From UJ101 sp047975265 (lineage in GTDB: Bacteria > Bacteroidota > Bacteroidia > Flavobacteriales > UJ101), in the NCBI GenBank assembly GCA_047975265.1, contig JBKEDE010000033.1, positions 45,921 through 109,920 of the forward strand: a stretch of 64,000 nucleotides of DNA. The letters run 5' to 3'. A program made the position numbers and the translations under genes. The notes below the pieces were generated by a model that saw nothing but the letters and a program-made list of their open reading frames with translations, was not told the origin of the DNA and made no database searches. Below are positions 43,883 to 53,614 of the stretch, piece by piece. Positions within the stretch are counted from its first letter, which is position 1. Every line of letters begins with the position of its first letter.

Positions 43883-44569
43883 ATGAAAGTAATAATAATA
43901 GACGATGACGTTACTTCAAGATTGGTCTTAAAAAAGTTATGCTCCAAAATTGATGACATCAAAGTTATCGGAGAGTACGAAAATCCTTTGGAAGCAATGC
44001 CTGTTTTAGATGAAAATAGAGCGGATCTTATTTTTTTAGATATTCATATGCCGGAACTGTCCGGAATTGATTTTTTAAAAATAAGCAAGAGCCTTCCTTA
44101 TACTATTCTGACAACCTCAGATCCAAATTTTGCTTTAGAAGCCTATGAATACAATGTAACAGATTATTTATTAAAACCCATCGATACATTGCGATTTTTA
44201 AAATCCATTGAAAAAGTAAAATCATTAACCGCTTCTTTAGACAGTGAAAAATCAGGGGTAGAGGAAATTTACATTAATGTGGACAGAAGATTGGTTCGAC
44301 TTATGATTAATGATATTAACGTTGTTGAAGCAAAAGGCGATTACGTAATGATTCGCACTACGGAAAAAAATTATATTGTTCATTCAACCATGAAGAATAT
44401 TGAGAAAAAATTACCCGATCATACTTTTATAAAAGTACATCGCTCATACATTATAAACAAAGATCGAATTATTGATATAAAAGACAACTCAGTTTTAATC
44501 AACAAAGATGTAATCCCGATTAGTCGCTCAAACAAGGAAGCTTTGATGAAATCGTTAAATATGATTTAA
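43883..44569 (+). CDS. LytTR family response regulator
   Basis: The 228-residue protein has a receiver domain (D7-D8-D9, phospho-site Asp53 in LIFLDIHMPELSG, Lys98) and a LytTR DNA-binding domain from about residue 127 (IYINVDRRLVRLMINDINVVEAKGDYV, then FIKVHRSYIINKDRI). It would be the transcriptional output of the three-protein set. It follows the receiver-Hpt gene by 18 bases and ends at a strong terminator. Its targets are unknown. Confidence 0.93.
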   Translation: MKVIIIDDDVTSRLVLKKLCSKIDDIKVIGEYENPLEAMPVLDENRADLIFLDIHMPELSGIDFLKISKSLPYTILTTSDPNFALEAYEYNVTDYLLKPIDTLRFLKSIEKVKSLTASLDSEKSGVEEIYINVDRRLVRLMINDINVVEAKGDYVMIRTTEKNYIVHSTMKNIEKKLPDHTFIKVHRSYIINKDRIIDIKDNSVLINKDVIPISRSNKEALMKSLNMI

Positions 44570-44584
44570 AAATTGAAAAATCAT

Positions 44585-44618
44585 AAAAAATCACTTCTTT
44601 TCGAGGTGATTTTTTTGT
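44585..44618 (+). terminator. terminator after the response-regulator genes
   Basis: AAAAAATCACTTC and GAGGTGATTTTTTTG form a stem of about 11 pairs with a four-base TTTT loop and a T tract, separating the regulators from the S9 peptidase gene. Confidence 0.85.
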
Positions 44619-44688
44619 TTTTAGCAATGACAAGAACAAAAAACTTCCTTATATCCAAAGATTTTTTTACAATGTAAGAAAAAAATAC

Positions 44689-44696
44689 TACTTTTG
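44689..44696 (+). promoter_or_regulatory. putative promoter of the S9 peptidase-POT cluster, -7 element
   Basis: TACTTTTG matches TAnnTTTG and lies 19 bases before the S9 peptidase start codon, right after the preceding terminator. Confidence 0.5.
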
Positions 44697-44715
44697 GGAG
44701 TCATCAAAAAGCTTT

Positions 44716-46854
44716 ATGAGAAAACAAACAATCATTTTATTTAGTGTTCTTTTCACCTTAAATTTATTTGCACAAAAAAAATCAATATCACATGCTGATA
44801 TTTGGCTTTTTGCACAATTTTATCCAAAAACAATCAGTGGAATTAATTCAATGAATAACGGAATTCATTATACAACACTTAATGAAAGAGGAATTGTTGA
44901 ATATGATTATGAAACCGGAAAAGAAATAGGAACTGTTCTGCCGGGTGAATTTTCTGATTATTCGTTTAGTAAAGATGAAAATTTGATTTTGTTGGAACAA
45001 GAGACTGAAAGTATTTACCGTCATTCCAAAAAGGCATCTTACCGTGTTTATGATAGAAAAAATAAATCGTTCACCCCAATATTTGAGGGTAAAAAAATAC
45101 AAGAACCTACTTTTTCGCCAAATGGAGATAAAGTAGCCTTTGTTTTTAATAACAATATTTATTATCAAGACTTAAAAAATAATGAAGTTGTTCAGGTTAC
45201 ATATGACGGTGTTAAAAATAAAATTATAAACGGAATTACTGATTGGGTTTATGAAGAAGAATTTGCATTTGTAAGAGCCTTTGATTGGAATGTAGAAGGA
45301 AATACGATAGCCTATATTCGTTTTGATGAGACAAATGTTAAAGAAGTAAATATTCCGATTTACGAAAAAGGGAACTACCCGGAATTAATGACTTTCAAAT
45401 ATCCTAAAGCCGGAGAAGAAAATGCAAAAGTATCCGTACATTACTATAATTTGCAAACACAAAAAACAACTTCTTTAAATTTAACTGAATATCATGATTT
45501 TTACATTCCTAAAATAAAATTTAATGACAAAACGGGAAATGATTTATTCGTTTTTATTTCAAACCGACATCAAAATAAAGTAGATGTATTAAAAGTAGAT
45601 GTAAAGAAAAATAAAAAACAACTTCTTTTTACAGAAACAGATAAAGCATGGATAGAAACTGATCATCTAACATTTGAAATAGAACCGGAAGGAATTATTT
45701 GGGCATCGGAACGAGATGGTTTTAATCATTTGTATTTGTTGGACTACAATACAGGAAAAATAAAAGATCAAATTACAAAAGGAAATTGGGAAGTAACTGA
45801 TTTTTACGGAATTAATAAAAGAAAGGTCTATTACCAATCAACAGAAGAAGGCTCTATTAATCGAAGTATCTATTCAAAATCGATAACTCATAACGAAAAG
45901 CAAAAACTTAGTTCTAAAATAGGTTGGAATGATGCTACCTTTTCCAATAATTTTCAATATTTCATCAACACTTATACAAATGCTAATACACCTCATTATA
46001 TTACCTTAAACAAGGGTGCAGACGGAGAAATTATTAAAGTTTTGGAAGAGAATAATTCAACCAAGCAAATCTTAAATCAATTTGATCTTTCACCGGAAGA
46101 GTTTATGACCATAACCACGCCTAACGGAGATGAATTGAATGCATGGATGATTAAGCCTTCAAATTTTGATAAAGGGAAAGAATATCCTGTCTTGATGTAT
46201 GTCTATGGAGGACCGGGTTCTCAAACGGTGATGAATTCATGGGGATGGAATAATTATTTTTGGTTTCAGCAATTAGCTCAGCAGGGTTATATTGTGGTTT
46301 CGGTAGATAATAGAGGTACCGGAGGAAAAGGACGTGATTTTAAAAAAATTACGTATAAGGAATTGGGCAAATATGAAATAGAAGACCAAATTTTAGCCGC
46401 CCGATATTTGCAAAAATTACCGTATGTTGATGCAGATCGAATGGGAATGTTTGGCTGGAGTTTTGGCGGCTATATGACCTCATTAGCCATGACAAAAGGA
46501 GCAGGTGTTTTTAAAACAGGAATAGCAGTTGCTCCGGTTACCAACTGGCGGTTTTACGATTCGGTTTACACAGAACGGTTTATGCAAACACCTCAAGAAA
46601 ATCCAAATGGATATGATCTAAACTCACCCATTAACCATGTGGAAAAACTAAAAGGAAACTATCTTTTAATACACGGTTCAGCCGATGATAATGTACATTA
46701 TCAAAATACGATGTTGATGGCGGAGGCTTTGGTTCAGGCAAATAAAGAGTTTGACATGCACAGCTATACCGATAAAAATCATGGAATCTACGGAGGATAC
46801 ACAAGGCTTCATTTATATCGAAAAATGACTAATTTTATTTTAGAAAAACTTTAA
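44716..46854 (+). CDS. S9 family peptidase, dipeptidyl-peptidase IV type
   Basis: The 712-residue protein has a signal peptide (to about LFAQ, residue 19), an N-terminal beta-propeller with the DPP4 Glu motif DWVYEEEF (near residue 178), and a C-terminal alpha/beta-hydrolase domain with the nucleophile Ser in GWSFGGYM, Asp in HGSADDNVHYQN and His in KNHGIYGG. It should remove X-Pro dipeptides from peptides in the periplasm or outside the cell. The two following genes encode peptide transporters, so the products are probably taken up directly. Confidence 0.95.
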   Translation: MRKQTIILFSVLFTLNLFAQKKSISHADIWLFAQFYPKTISGINSMNNGIHYTTLNERGIVEYDYETGKEIGTVLPGEFSDYSFSKDENLILLEQETESIYRHSKKASYRVYDRKNKSFTPIFEGKKIQEPTFSPNGDKVAFVFNNNIYYQDLKNNEVVQVTYDGVKNKIINGITDWVYEEEFAFVRAFDWNVEGNTIAYIRFDETNVKEVNIPIYEKGNYPELMTFKYPKAGEENAKVSVHYYNLQTQKTTSLNLTEYHDFYIPKIKFNDKTGNDLFVFISNRHQNKVDVLKVDVKKNKKQLLFTETDKAWIETDHLTFEIEPEGIIWASERDGFNHLYLLDYNTGKIKDQITKGNWEVTDFYGINKRKVYYQSTEEGSINRSIYSKSITHNEKQKLSSKIGWNDATFSNNFQYFINTYTNANTPHYITLNKGADGEIIKVLEENNSTKQILNQFDLSPEEFMTITTPNGDELNAWMIKPSNFDKGKEYPVLMYVYGGPGSQTVMNSWGWNNYFWFQQLAQQGYIVVSVDNRGTGGKGRDFKKITYKELGKYEIEDQILAARYLQKLPYVDADRMGMFGWSFGGYMTSLAMTKGAGVFKTGIAVAPVTNWRFYDSVYTERFMQTPQENPNGYDLNSPINHVEKLKGNYLLIHGSADDNVHYQNTMLMAEALVQANKEFDMHSYTDKNHGIYGGYTRLHLYRKMTNFILEKL

Positions 46855-46865
46855 ACTAAATTACA

Positions 46866-48500
46866 ATGACTGAAAAACAAGACAGTAGTGTATTGATTAA
46901 GCATTTGGCAAAACAAGGCGTTGATAACAGTATGGTAATGGGGCATCCATCCTCATTATTTGTATTGTTTTTTACCGAAATGTGGGAACGTTTCTCGTAT
47001 TATGGAATGCGGGCACTTTTAACCATATTTTTAGTAACTGAAATTGCTGAAGGCGGTTGGGAATGGACAAATGAAGAAGCCTTAAAACTATATGGTTTAT
47101 ATACAGGTCTTGTTTATTTAACACCACTTATTGGAGGTATTATAGCTGATAGACTTACAGGATATCGTAAAGCTATTGCAATCGGAGCTTTGGTTATGAC
47201 GTTAGGGCATTTATCAATGGCTTTAGAAGGGATTCATGCTAATTTTTTCTACTTAGGATTATTGTTAATGATTTTGGGAAATGGTTTGTTCAAACCAAAT
47301 ATTTCTTCAATGGTAGGACAACTTTATCCGGATACAAGTTCTAAGAAAGATGCAGGTTATACCATTTTTTATATGGGAATTAACGCCGGTGCTTTTTTAG
47401 GAATGCTCCTTTGTGGTTACATTGGTGAAAAAGTAGGTTGGCATTATGGTTTTGGATTAGCAGGAGTATTTATGTTTTTTGGAATGCTTCAGTTTTATTT
47501 TGGACAAAAAATTTTCGGAATAATTGGTGAAGAACCGAATGCTAATCAACATGAAATAAAAATAGATTCCATTGACGATATAGGTAGCCATATTGATAAA
47601 AAAGAAATTAATCCAATGGAAGAAGACATAGAGAAAATTGAAACTTCTCATGTCGTACGTGATAGAATTATTGTAGTTGTAGTATTCATGATTGCAAGTA
47701 TTTTCTTTTTCTTCGCATTTGAGCAAGCAGGTGGTTCTATGACATTGTTTGCAAAAGATTTTACACAACGTACTTTAACAGGAAATTCAGGGACAATTTT
47801 TAAATGGGTAGATGCCATTTTAACTATTTTTCCGATTATAGTAGTAACCTATGTACTTATTGGTTTAGCTAAAAGAATATATAATAAATATCTTTTAACG
47901 GTTATTTTTACAATGATTTCTTTTATCATCATTTGGATTTTAGGAATTTGGAAAGTTTATAGAGAATTTTCTTTAGAGACAACTGAAGTAACCGTTTCGT
48001 GGTTTCAGATTTTAAATTCATTTTTCATTATTACATTAGCATCAAGTTTTAGCAGATTATGGGAAAAAGTTTGGAATCCGTCCGGACCCATTAAATTTGC
48101 CTTAGGACTAATTTTAGTTGCTATCGGGTTCGTTGCATTATCATACGGAAGCATGAACATTCCGCAAGGGGCAAAAACAGCTTCAGTTAGTATGATTTGG
48201 CTGATTTTGGCCTATTTTTTTCATACAATGGGAGAATTATGTTTATCTCCGGTAGGGCTTTCTTATGTAAGTAAATTATCACCTAAAAAATTCTTGGGAT
48301 TATTGTTTGGGTTTTGGTTTACAGCTTCGGCAATCGCAAATTCCATTGCAGGATTTACAGGAGCATATATTGATAAAATATCTGAAACCTATTCACTTTC
48401 AATATTTTTTATTATCATTGCTTCCTTACCGCTTATGGTAGCATTATTACTTATACTATTTAACAAGAAATTAGTAGAAATGATGCACGGTATTAAATAA
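46866..48500 (+). CDS. POT family proton-coupled peptide transporter (first copy)
   Basis: The 544-residue protein has about 14 membrane helices and the POT/PTR2 signatures: FFTEMWERFSYYGMRAL near residue 40, GLFKPNISSMVGQLY, and FYMGINAGAFLGMLLCG. It imports di- and tripeptides with protons. A charged cytoplasmic loop (about residues 225-265) separates the halves. It lies 11 bases after the DPP4-type peptidase gene and is followed by a paralogue. Confidence 0.95.
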   Translation: MTEKQDSSVLIKHLAKQGVDNSMVMGHPSSLFVLFFTEMWERFSYYGMRALLTIFLVTEIAEGGWEWTNEEALKLYGLYTGLVYLTPLIGGIIADRLTGYRKAIAIGALVMTLGHLSMALEGIHANFFYLGLLLMILGNGLFKPNISSMVGQLYPDTSSKKDAGYTIFYMGINAGAFLGMLLCGYIGEKVGWHYGFGLAGVFMFFGMLQFYFGQKIFGIIGEEPNANQHEIKIDSIDDIGSHIDKKEINPMEEDIEKIETSHVVRDRIIVVVVFMIASIFFFFAFEQAGGSMTLFAKDFTQRTLTGNSGTIFKWVDAILTIFPIIVVTYVLIGLAKRIYNKYLLTVIFTMISFIIIWILGIWKVYREFSLETTEVTVSWFQILNSFFIITLASSFSRLWEKVWNPSGPIKFALGLILVAIGFVALSYGSMNIPQGAKTASVSMIWLILAYFFHTMGELCLSPVGLSYVSKLSPKKFLGLLFGFWFTASAIANSIAGFTGAYIDKISETYSLSIFFIIIASLPLMVALLLILFNKKLVEMMHGIK

Positions 48501-48558
48501 AAAATAAAGATTATAAAAACCGTCATTTTCGATGCCTTTATTATGTAAAAAAGCTACT

Positions 48559-50355
48559 ATGAACAAAACAACAAATAATGATTTTTTTAAAACCAATATA
48601 TTAGGTCATCCGGTAGGATTATTTGTATTATTTTTTACTGAAATGTGGGAACGTTTTTCATTCTATGGAATGAGAGTGTTATTAGTTAATTTTTTGACTA
48701 TGGCTGTCATTGGAGTAGAAAATCCTGGTTGGGGTTGGTCTGTAGAAAATGCGGGAGCTTTATACGGAACCTATGCCATGTTATTATACATTACTCCCAT
48801 AATGGGAGGAATCTTGGCAGATAAATATATAGGTTACCGTTGGGCCGTTGTAATTGGAGCAATTATAATGACTTTTGGTCATGCAGCTATGGCCGTTGAA
48901 ACCGAGTTTTGGTTATATACAGGTTTAGCATTATTGGTAATCGGTACCGGATTTTTTAAACCCAATATGACATCCATTATTTCAGAGATGTATAAAGATT
49001 TACCTGAAAAAAAAGACGGTGCTTATACCATTTTTTATATGGGTGTAAATGCAGGTGCGTTTTTTGGAATGATGCTTTGTGGTTATTTAGCTGAAAAAAT
49101 TGGTTGGAGTTGGGGATTTGGTCTGGCAGGAATCTTTATGCTATTAGGAACCTTGCAATTTTGGCTGGCAAAGCCATTATTTGGAACGATAGGAACTGTA
49201 CCAAATAATAAATCTATCGAAATAACAAAAGATGCTATTAACGAAATAGGTATTCAAGATATTGATAAAAAAGAAAATGGGGTTATAAATAGATTAAACA
49301 ACCATTTTACTATAATAGACAAAATACTAATCATTATTTGTGTTTTTATAGGAATAGGGTATGCTTTTAATGACCCCTTATCAAAAATAGGAGGTATTGA
49401 TTTGTTTCAAGTTTTTGAAATAAAAAATTATTTAGAAGGACAATATATAATTGTTTCAGCAGGATTGTTATTATTCTTAGGTTTAGTGATTTCGCGAATT
49501 ATTCGTTATGAACCTATTGTTCGAGACCGAATGATTGCAGTTATTATTTTTGCATGTTTTACAGTGTTTTTTTGGATGAGTTTTGAACAGGGAGCTTCAT
49601 CGTTAATCATTTTTGCTCGCGATAATGTTGATCGTGTATTAGAAGGAACTAATGCTACCATTTTTAACGTAATTAATGCCCTTTTAACCTTAACTCCGCT
49701 CGTAATTATTACCTATGTATTAATAGTATTAGCAAAGAAAACGATGGTTAAAATACCATTTTCAAACATAGTATTGGCAGTCTGTTTTTCAGGAGTATGG
49801 GGAATTGTGGGATGGATGCTTTATAAAGAATTTAATGCTGAGAGTACTGAAATAACCGTTTCTTGGTTTAGTATTTTAAATTCGTTTTTTATTATTGCCT
49901 TTGCTTCCCTTGTTTCCAAGTGGTGGGATAGTAAATATAATCCATCTGCAGCAACAAAGTATGGCTTAGGGTTAATTATTATGGCAATAGGTTTTGGATT
50001 ACTCGCTTTTGGATCATACAATATACAAGAAGGAGTTAAAGTAAGCATGGTATGGTTGATTTTAGCTTATTTATTTCATACCTTAGGAGAATTATGTTTA
50101 TCTCCGGTAGGACTTTCTTATGTGAGTAAATTAGTTCCACCGCGTATGATTGCTTTTATGTTTGGAATGTGGTATTTAGCAATTGCCATAGGAAATAAAT
50201 TAGCAGCTGTTTTGGGAGGACAGATTGAAAATATTACAGAAGAGTATTCTTTATCAACATTCTTTTTGATTTTTACGGTTGTGCCTATTATAGCCGGATT
50301 AATAGTTATTTCACTAAATCCAATACTCAAAAAATTGATGCATGGAGTAAAATAG
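48559..50355 (+). CDS. POT family proton-coupled peptide transporter (second copy)
   Basis: The frame opens at 48532, but ATG at 48559 (MNKTTNNDFF) matches the first copy better. The 598-residue protein has the same motifs: FFTEMWERFSFYGMRVL, GFFKPNMTSIISEMY and FYMGVNAGAFFGMMLCG. It is about 55 residues longer than its neighbour because of an added loop plus two hydrophobic segments in the middle (about residues 240-305), common in DtpA/DtpT-like proteins of Bacteroidota. The tandem pair with the S9 peptidase forms a peptide-use cluster. Confidence 0.93.
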   Translation: MNKTTNNDFFKTNILGHPVGLFVLFFTEMWERFSFYGMRVLLVNFLTMAVIGVENPGWGWSVENAGALYGTYAMLLYITPIMGGILADKYIGYRWAVVIGAIIMTFGHAAMAVETEFWLYTGLALLVIGTGFFKPNMTSIISEMYKDLPEKKDGAYTIFYMGVNAGAFFGMMLCGYLAEKIGWSWGFGLAGIFMLLGTLQFWLAKPLFGTIGTVPNNKSIEITKDAINEIGIQDIDKKENGVINRLNNHFTIIDKILIIICVFIGIGYAFNDPLSKIGGIDLFQVFEIKNYLEGQYIIVSAGLLLFLGLVISRIIRYEPIVRDRMIAVIIFACFTVFFWMSFEQGASSLIIFARDNVDRVLEGTNATIFNVINALLTLTPLVIITYVLIVLAKKTMVKIPFSNIVLAVCFSGVWGIVGWMLYKEFNAESTEITVSWFSILNSFFIIAFASLVSKWWDSKYNPSAATKYGLGLIIMAIGFGLLAFGSYNIQEGVKVSMVWLILAYLFHTLGELCLSPVGLSYVSKLVPPRMIAFMFGMWYLAIAIGNKLAAVLGGQIENITEEYSLSTFFLIFTVVPIIAGLIVISLNPILKKLMHGVK

Positions 50356-50378
50356 ATACCGATTATAGAGGGAATATT

Positions 50379-51314
50379 TTATTTCAAAGTACTCATTTTT
50401 GAGTATTTAGTAAGCCATTGAACAATATCTTTATATACGTGTTCTTTGATGTCTTCATTCAATATTTCATGCCGCATTTTAGGATACAATTTCATGCTTA
50501 CATCTTTAAAACCATCTTTTTTGAGGAGTTCTGCAGTTTTTTCCACGCCTTTACCAAAGTTTCCAATAGGATCGTCTGAACCACTTATAAACAAAAAGGG
50601 TAATTTCTTACGGATATTTTTTGCCCAATCCCTTTTGGTAGCTCGTATATTCAACGATATTAAGGTATAAAAACCGTTATTGGTAAAAGGCACTCCACAT
50701 AAGCTATCGTTCAAAAAGGCTTTTCTGTTAGATTTATTTACGCTAAGCCAATTCATTCCAATCGAGTCTTTATCATCATCTTTGAACCGCCTGTTGTTTA
50801 TTTTATTAAATGTGTTATTTATAAATCGGCTTCTTTTTTTGGGAGTAAAAATATTTAAGATGGAAAAATATATTTTACCCGGTTTAACTCCTTTTAATTT
50901 ACCACCGGTTCCAACGATAACGGCTCCGTCAAACCTATTGCTCTCTTCCTGCAATAAGCAACGGGTGATAAAAGATCCCATGGAATGTCCTAAAATAAAG
51001 TGTGGAACATCGGGATACATTTTTTCCAAATAGTTCGCCATCGTTCTTGCATCATCAACGACTCGTTCAACAGAATTATTTTTTGAAAAGAATCCTAAAT
51101 CTTTTTTGTTTTTTGCCGTTTTTCCATGTCCTAAATGGTCATAAGTAAGTACAGCAAATCCTTGATTGGCAAGGTGCTTGGAAAATTCTTCGTAGCGACC
51201 ACTATGCTCTTCCATTCCGTGAAGCACCAACAGTGTAGCTCTAATTTTTTGAACATTAGATTCAAATAAAGTAGAGTAAAGATGTTGTCTATAGTCAGAT
51301 GTTTGTTTTATCAT
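50379..51314 (-). CDS. alpha/beta hydrolase, monoacylglycerol-lipase-like
   Basis: The 311-residue soluble protein has the Hydrolase_4 pattern: LLVLHGMEEHSGRYEEFSKHL with the oxyanion HG motif, TYDHLGHGKT, the nucleophile elbow GHSMGS near residue 110, Asp in ISGSDDPIGNFG and His in KMRHEIL. It probably cleaves monoacylglycerols or lysophospholipids; the exact ester is inferred only. A possible 42-residue membrane peptide gene overlaps its start by 4 bases. Confidence 0.88.
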   Translation of the reverse strand: MIKQTSDYRQHLYSTLFESNVQKIRATLLVLHGMEEHSGRYEEFSKHLANQGFAVLTYDHLGHGKTAKNKKDLGFFSKNNSVERVVDDARTMANYLEKMYPDVPHFILGHSMGSFITRCLLQEESNRFDGAVIVGTGGKLKGVKPGKIYFSILNIFTPKKRSRFINNTFNKINNRRFKDDDKDSIGMNWLSVNKSNRKAFLNDSLCGVPFTNNGFYTLISLNIRATKRDWAKNIRKKLPFLFISGSDDPIGNFGKGVEKTAELLKKDGFKDVSMKLYPKMRHEILNEDIKEHVYKDIVQWLTKYSKMSTLK

Positions 51315-51439
51315 AATATATTGAAAAAATAAGAGTTATTGATGCTTAATAAATTCTCAGTAATTATTCTATTAGATGAGGACAACAATTTACCAATAGT
51401 AAAAAGGAGAATGATGAGTATGTAAATCCTTATTTTCAT
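51311..51439 (-). CDS. candidate 42-residue membrane peptide coupled to the hydrolase
   Basis: A minus-strand frame from ATG at 51439 to TGA at 51311 reads MKIRIYILIILLFTIGKLLS, then SSNRIITENLLSINNSYFFN and IL. The first 20 residues are strongly hydrophobic after a short basic start, like a membrane anchor or signal peptide. Its TGA overlaps the hydrolase ATG as ATGA, the usual coupling arrangement, and a TATCTTTG promoter element lies 24 bases upstream. No homology is recognised, so it could still be a chance frame. Confidence 0.4.
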   Translation of the reverse strand: MKIRIYILIILLFTIGKLLSSSNRIITENLLSINNSYFFNIL

Positions 51440-51463
51440 CTATGAAATAAAAATAATTATACG

Positions 51464-51471
51464 ACAAAGAT
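51464..51471 (-). promoter_or_regulatory. putative promoter of the small ORF-hydrolase pair, -7 element
   Basis: The minus strand reads TATCTTTG, an exact TAnnTTTG match, and would give a transcript including the 42-residue frame and the alpha/beta hydrolase. Confidence 0.45.
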
Positions 51472-51553
51472 ACAGATTAGTATACAACATCAAAATAACA
51501 GCTTAAAAGTCATGAAAAAACAGTACATTTATACATTCAAAAGAAAACACCTC

Positions 51554-53614
51554 ATGAAATATATAAACCGAGAAATTAGTTGGCTAAAATTTAACGAAAG
51601 AGTTCTTCAAGAAGCTGAAAATAAAAATGTTCCATTAGTTGAACGATTGCGTTTTTTAGGTATTTACTCCAATAATTTAGATGAGTTTTATAAAGTAAGA
51701 TATGCTACGGTTCGTCGTGCAGTTTTATTTGGTAATAAAAATTCATATCGGAATATAATCGAGAACCAAACAGCAGATGAACTGTTGAAAGAAATTAATC
51801 AAGAAGTATCCAAACAAACCGTAAAATTTGATGAAACATACACCAATATTCTGAAAAAATTAGAATCTGAAAATGTTTTTATTATAAATGAGGAAACGAT
51901 TTTAGAGGCGCATCGTTCTTTCTTAGACAATTTTTATCATACAAAATTAGCCTATTCTTTTGATGTTTTAATTTTGGATGACATTACTGATTTTCCTGCT
52001 TTAAAAGATGAATGGTTTTATTTGGCTGTAAAAATTCACCGAGAAGATAAAAAAATCAATAAATACGCATTAATAGAAGTTCCAACCAATAAATTTAATC
52101 GGTTTATAGAGTTGCCTGAAATAAACCATAAAAAATATTTAATTTATTTGGAAGATATTATCCGAATCTATCTAAACAACATATTTTCAGCATATGAAGA
52201 TGTCGGAAAAATAGAAGCTCACTCTATAAAAATTACACGCGACGCCAAACTATCGATTGACAACGATTTACGTAAGAGTTTTCTAGAAAAAATGGAACGT
52301 TCCGTAAAAAAGAGAAAAAAAGGAGATCCTGTACGAATGGTATATGATAAAACCATAGCTCCTGATACGTTGGAATATCTTAGAACACAGATGAATTTAG
52401 ATAATTACGATAATTTTTCTCCCGGAGGACGTTATCACAATCGACGAGATTTGATGAAATTTCCAACATTAGATCAAAAATTGGTCTATGGAAATATTAT
52501 TTTCGAAAAAAGAACCTTAGAATTAGCTGAAAAACAAAATTATTTTGAAGCAATTACCGAAAAAGACCACATGATTCTTACGCCCTACGATGATTATTTA
52601 ACATTAATACGTTTTTTAAGATCTGTTGCAATGGATCCTAAAGTTCGCGTTATAAAATTCACCGTTTACCGTGTGGCTGATGAATCGGAAATTATGAATG
52701 CCTTGATTAATGCTGCTCGGAATGGGAAAAAAGTAAAGGTTTTGGTCGAACTTCAAGCCCGATTTGATGAAGCTCATAATATGAAATGGGTGCATAAATT
52801 ACAAGATGCTGGAGCTTCGGTATATTATGGGATTCCGGGGTTAAAAGTACATTCTAAAATAGCTTATATAGAGCGAGATTCAAGCAAAAGTGCCAAACGT
52901 TTTGCGATTGTTTCAACAGGAAATTTTCATGAAGGAACAGCTAATGTATATACTGATTATACTCTATTAACGGCTAATAAAAACATCACAAAAGAAGTAG
53001 GTAAAGTATTCGATTTTTTTGATAAGAATTATGATTTTTATAATTTTAAACACCTGATTGTTTCTCCTAAACAAACCCGAAAAAGTTTGGTTAAACTAAT
53101 TGATGAAGAAATTGAAGCGGCTCGTAAAGGATTAAAATCTGAAATTCAGATAAAAGTAAATAGCTTATGTGATCGCCAAATGATTGATAAGCTCTATGAA
53201 GCCTCTCAGGAAGGTGTAAAAATTCGTCTAATTGTTCGAGGGATTTGCTCTATTATTGCAGGAGAAAAAGACCTTGGAAAGAATATTCAAATTATCAGTG
53301 TTATCGATAAATTTTTAGAACATTCACGCATTTATTGGTTTTATGCTAATGGAAAAGAAAAATTGTATATTTCATCTGCAGATTTAATGCCTCGAAATAT
53401 TGATCATAGAGTAGAAGTTACTTGTCCGATTTATGATAAAGATATAAAAACAGAAATTATGGATACATTTAATTTATTTTTTAAAGATAATACGAAAGCA
53501 CGCCTTTTAAATGAAGAACAAAATAATACTTTTGTAGAAAATAAAAACAAAAAAATACGGGTTCAATTTGAATTGATTGATAAGTTAAAAAATAAGAAAC
53601 AAAATGAACTATAG
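51554..53614 (+). CDS. ppk1: polyphosphate kinase 1
   Basis: The frame is open from 51512, but ATG at 51554 starts MKYINREISWLKFNERVLQEA, the standard PPK1 N-terminus, so I prefer it; 51512 remains possible. The 686-residue protein has the N-terminal helical domain, GLYS-type linker regions, and the two catalytic histidines in GLKVHSKIAYIER and FLEHSRIYWF. It makes inorganic polyphosphate from ATP reversibly. It is followed by an exopolyphosphatase gene with an 11-base overlap, so synthesis and breakdown are encoded together. Confidence 0.95.
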   Translation: MKYINREISWLKFNERVLQEAENKNVPLVERLRFLGIYSNNLDEFYKVRYATVRRAVLFGNKNSYRNIIENQTADELLKEINQEVSKQTVKFDETYTNILKKLESENVFIINEETILEAHRSFLDNFYHTKLAYSFDVLILDDITDFPALKDEWFYLAVKIHREDKKINKYALIEVPTNKFNRFIELPEINHKKYLIYLEDIIRIYLNNIFSAYEDVGKIEAHSIKITRDAKLSIDNDLRKSFLEKMERSVKKRKKGDPVRMVYDKTIAPDTLEYLRTQMNLDNYDNFSPGGRYHNRRDLMKFPTLDQKLVYGNIIFEKRTLELAEKQNYFEAITEKDHMILTPYDDYLTLIRFLRSVAMDPKVRVIKFTVYRVADESEIMNALINAARNGKKVKVLVELQARFDEAHNMKWVHKLQDAGASVYYGIPGLKVHSKIAYIERDSSKSAKRFAIVSTGNFHEGTANVYTDYTLLTANKNITKEVGKVFDFFDKNYDFYNFKHLIVSPKQTRKSLVKLIDEEIEAARKGLKSEIQIKVNSLCDRQMIDKLYEASQEGVKIRLIVRGICSIIAGEKDLGKNIQIISVIDKFLEHSRIYWFYANGKEKLYISSADLMPRNIDHRVEVTCPIYDKDIKTEIMDTFNLFFKDNTKARLLNEEQNNTFVENKNKKIRVQFELIDKLKNKKQNEL

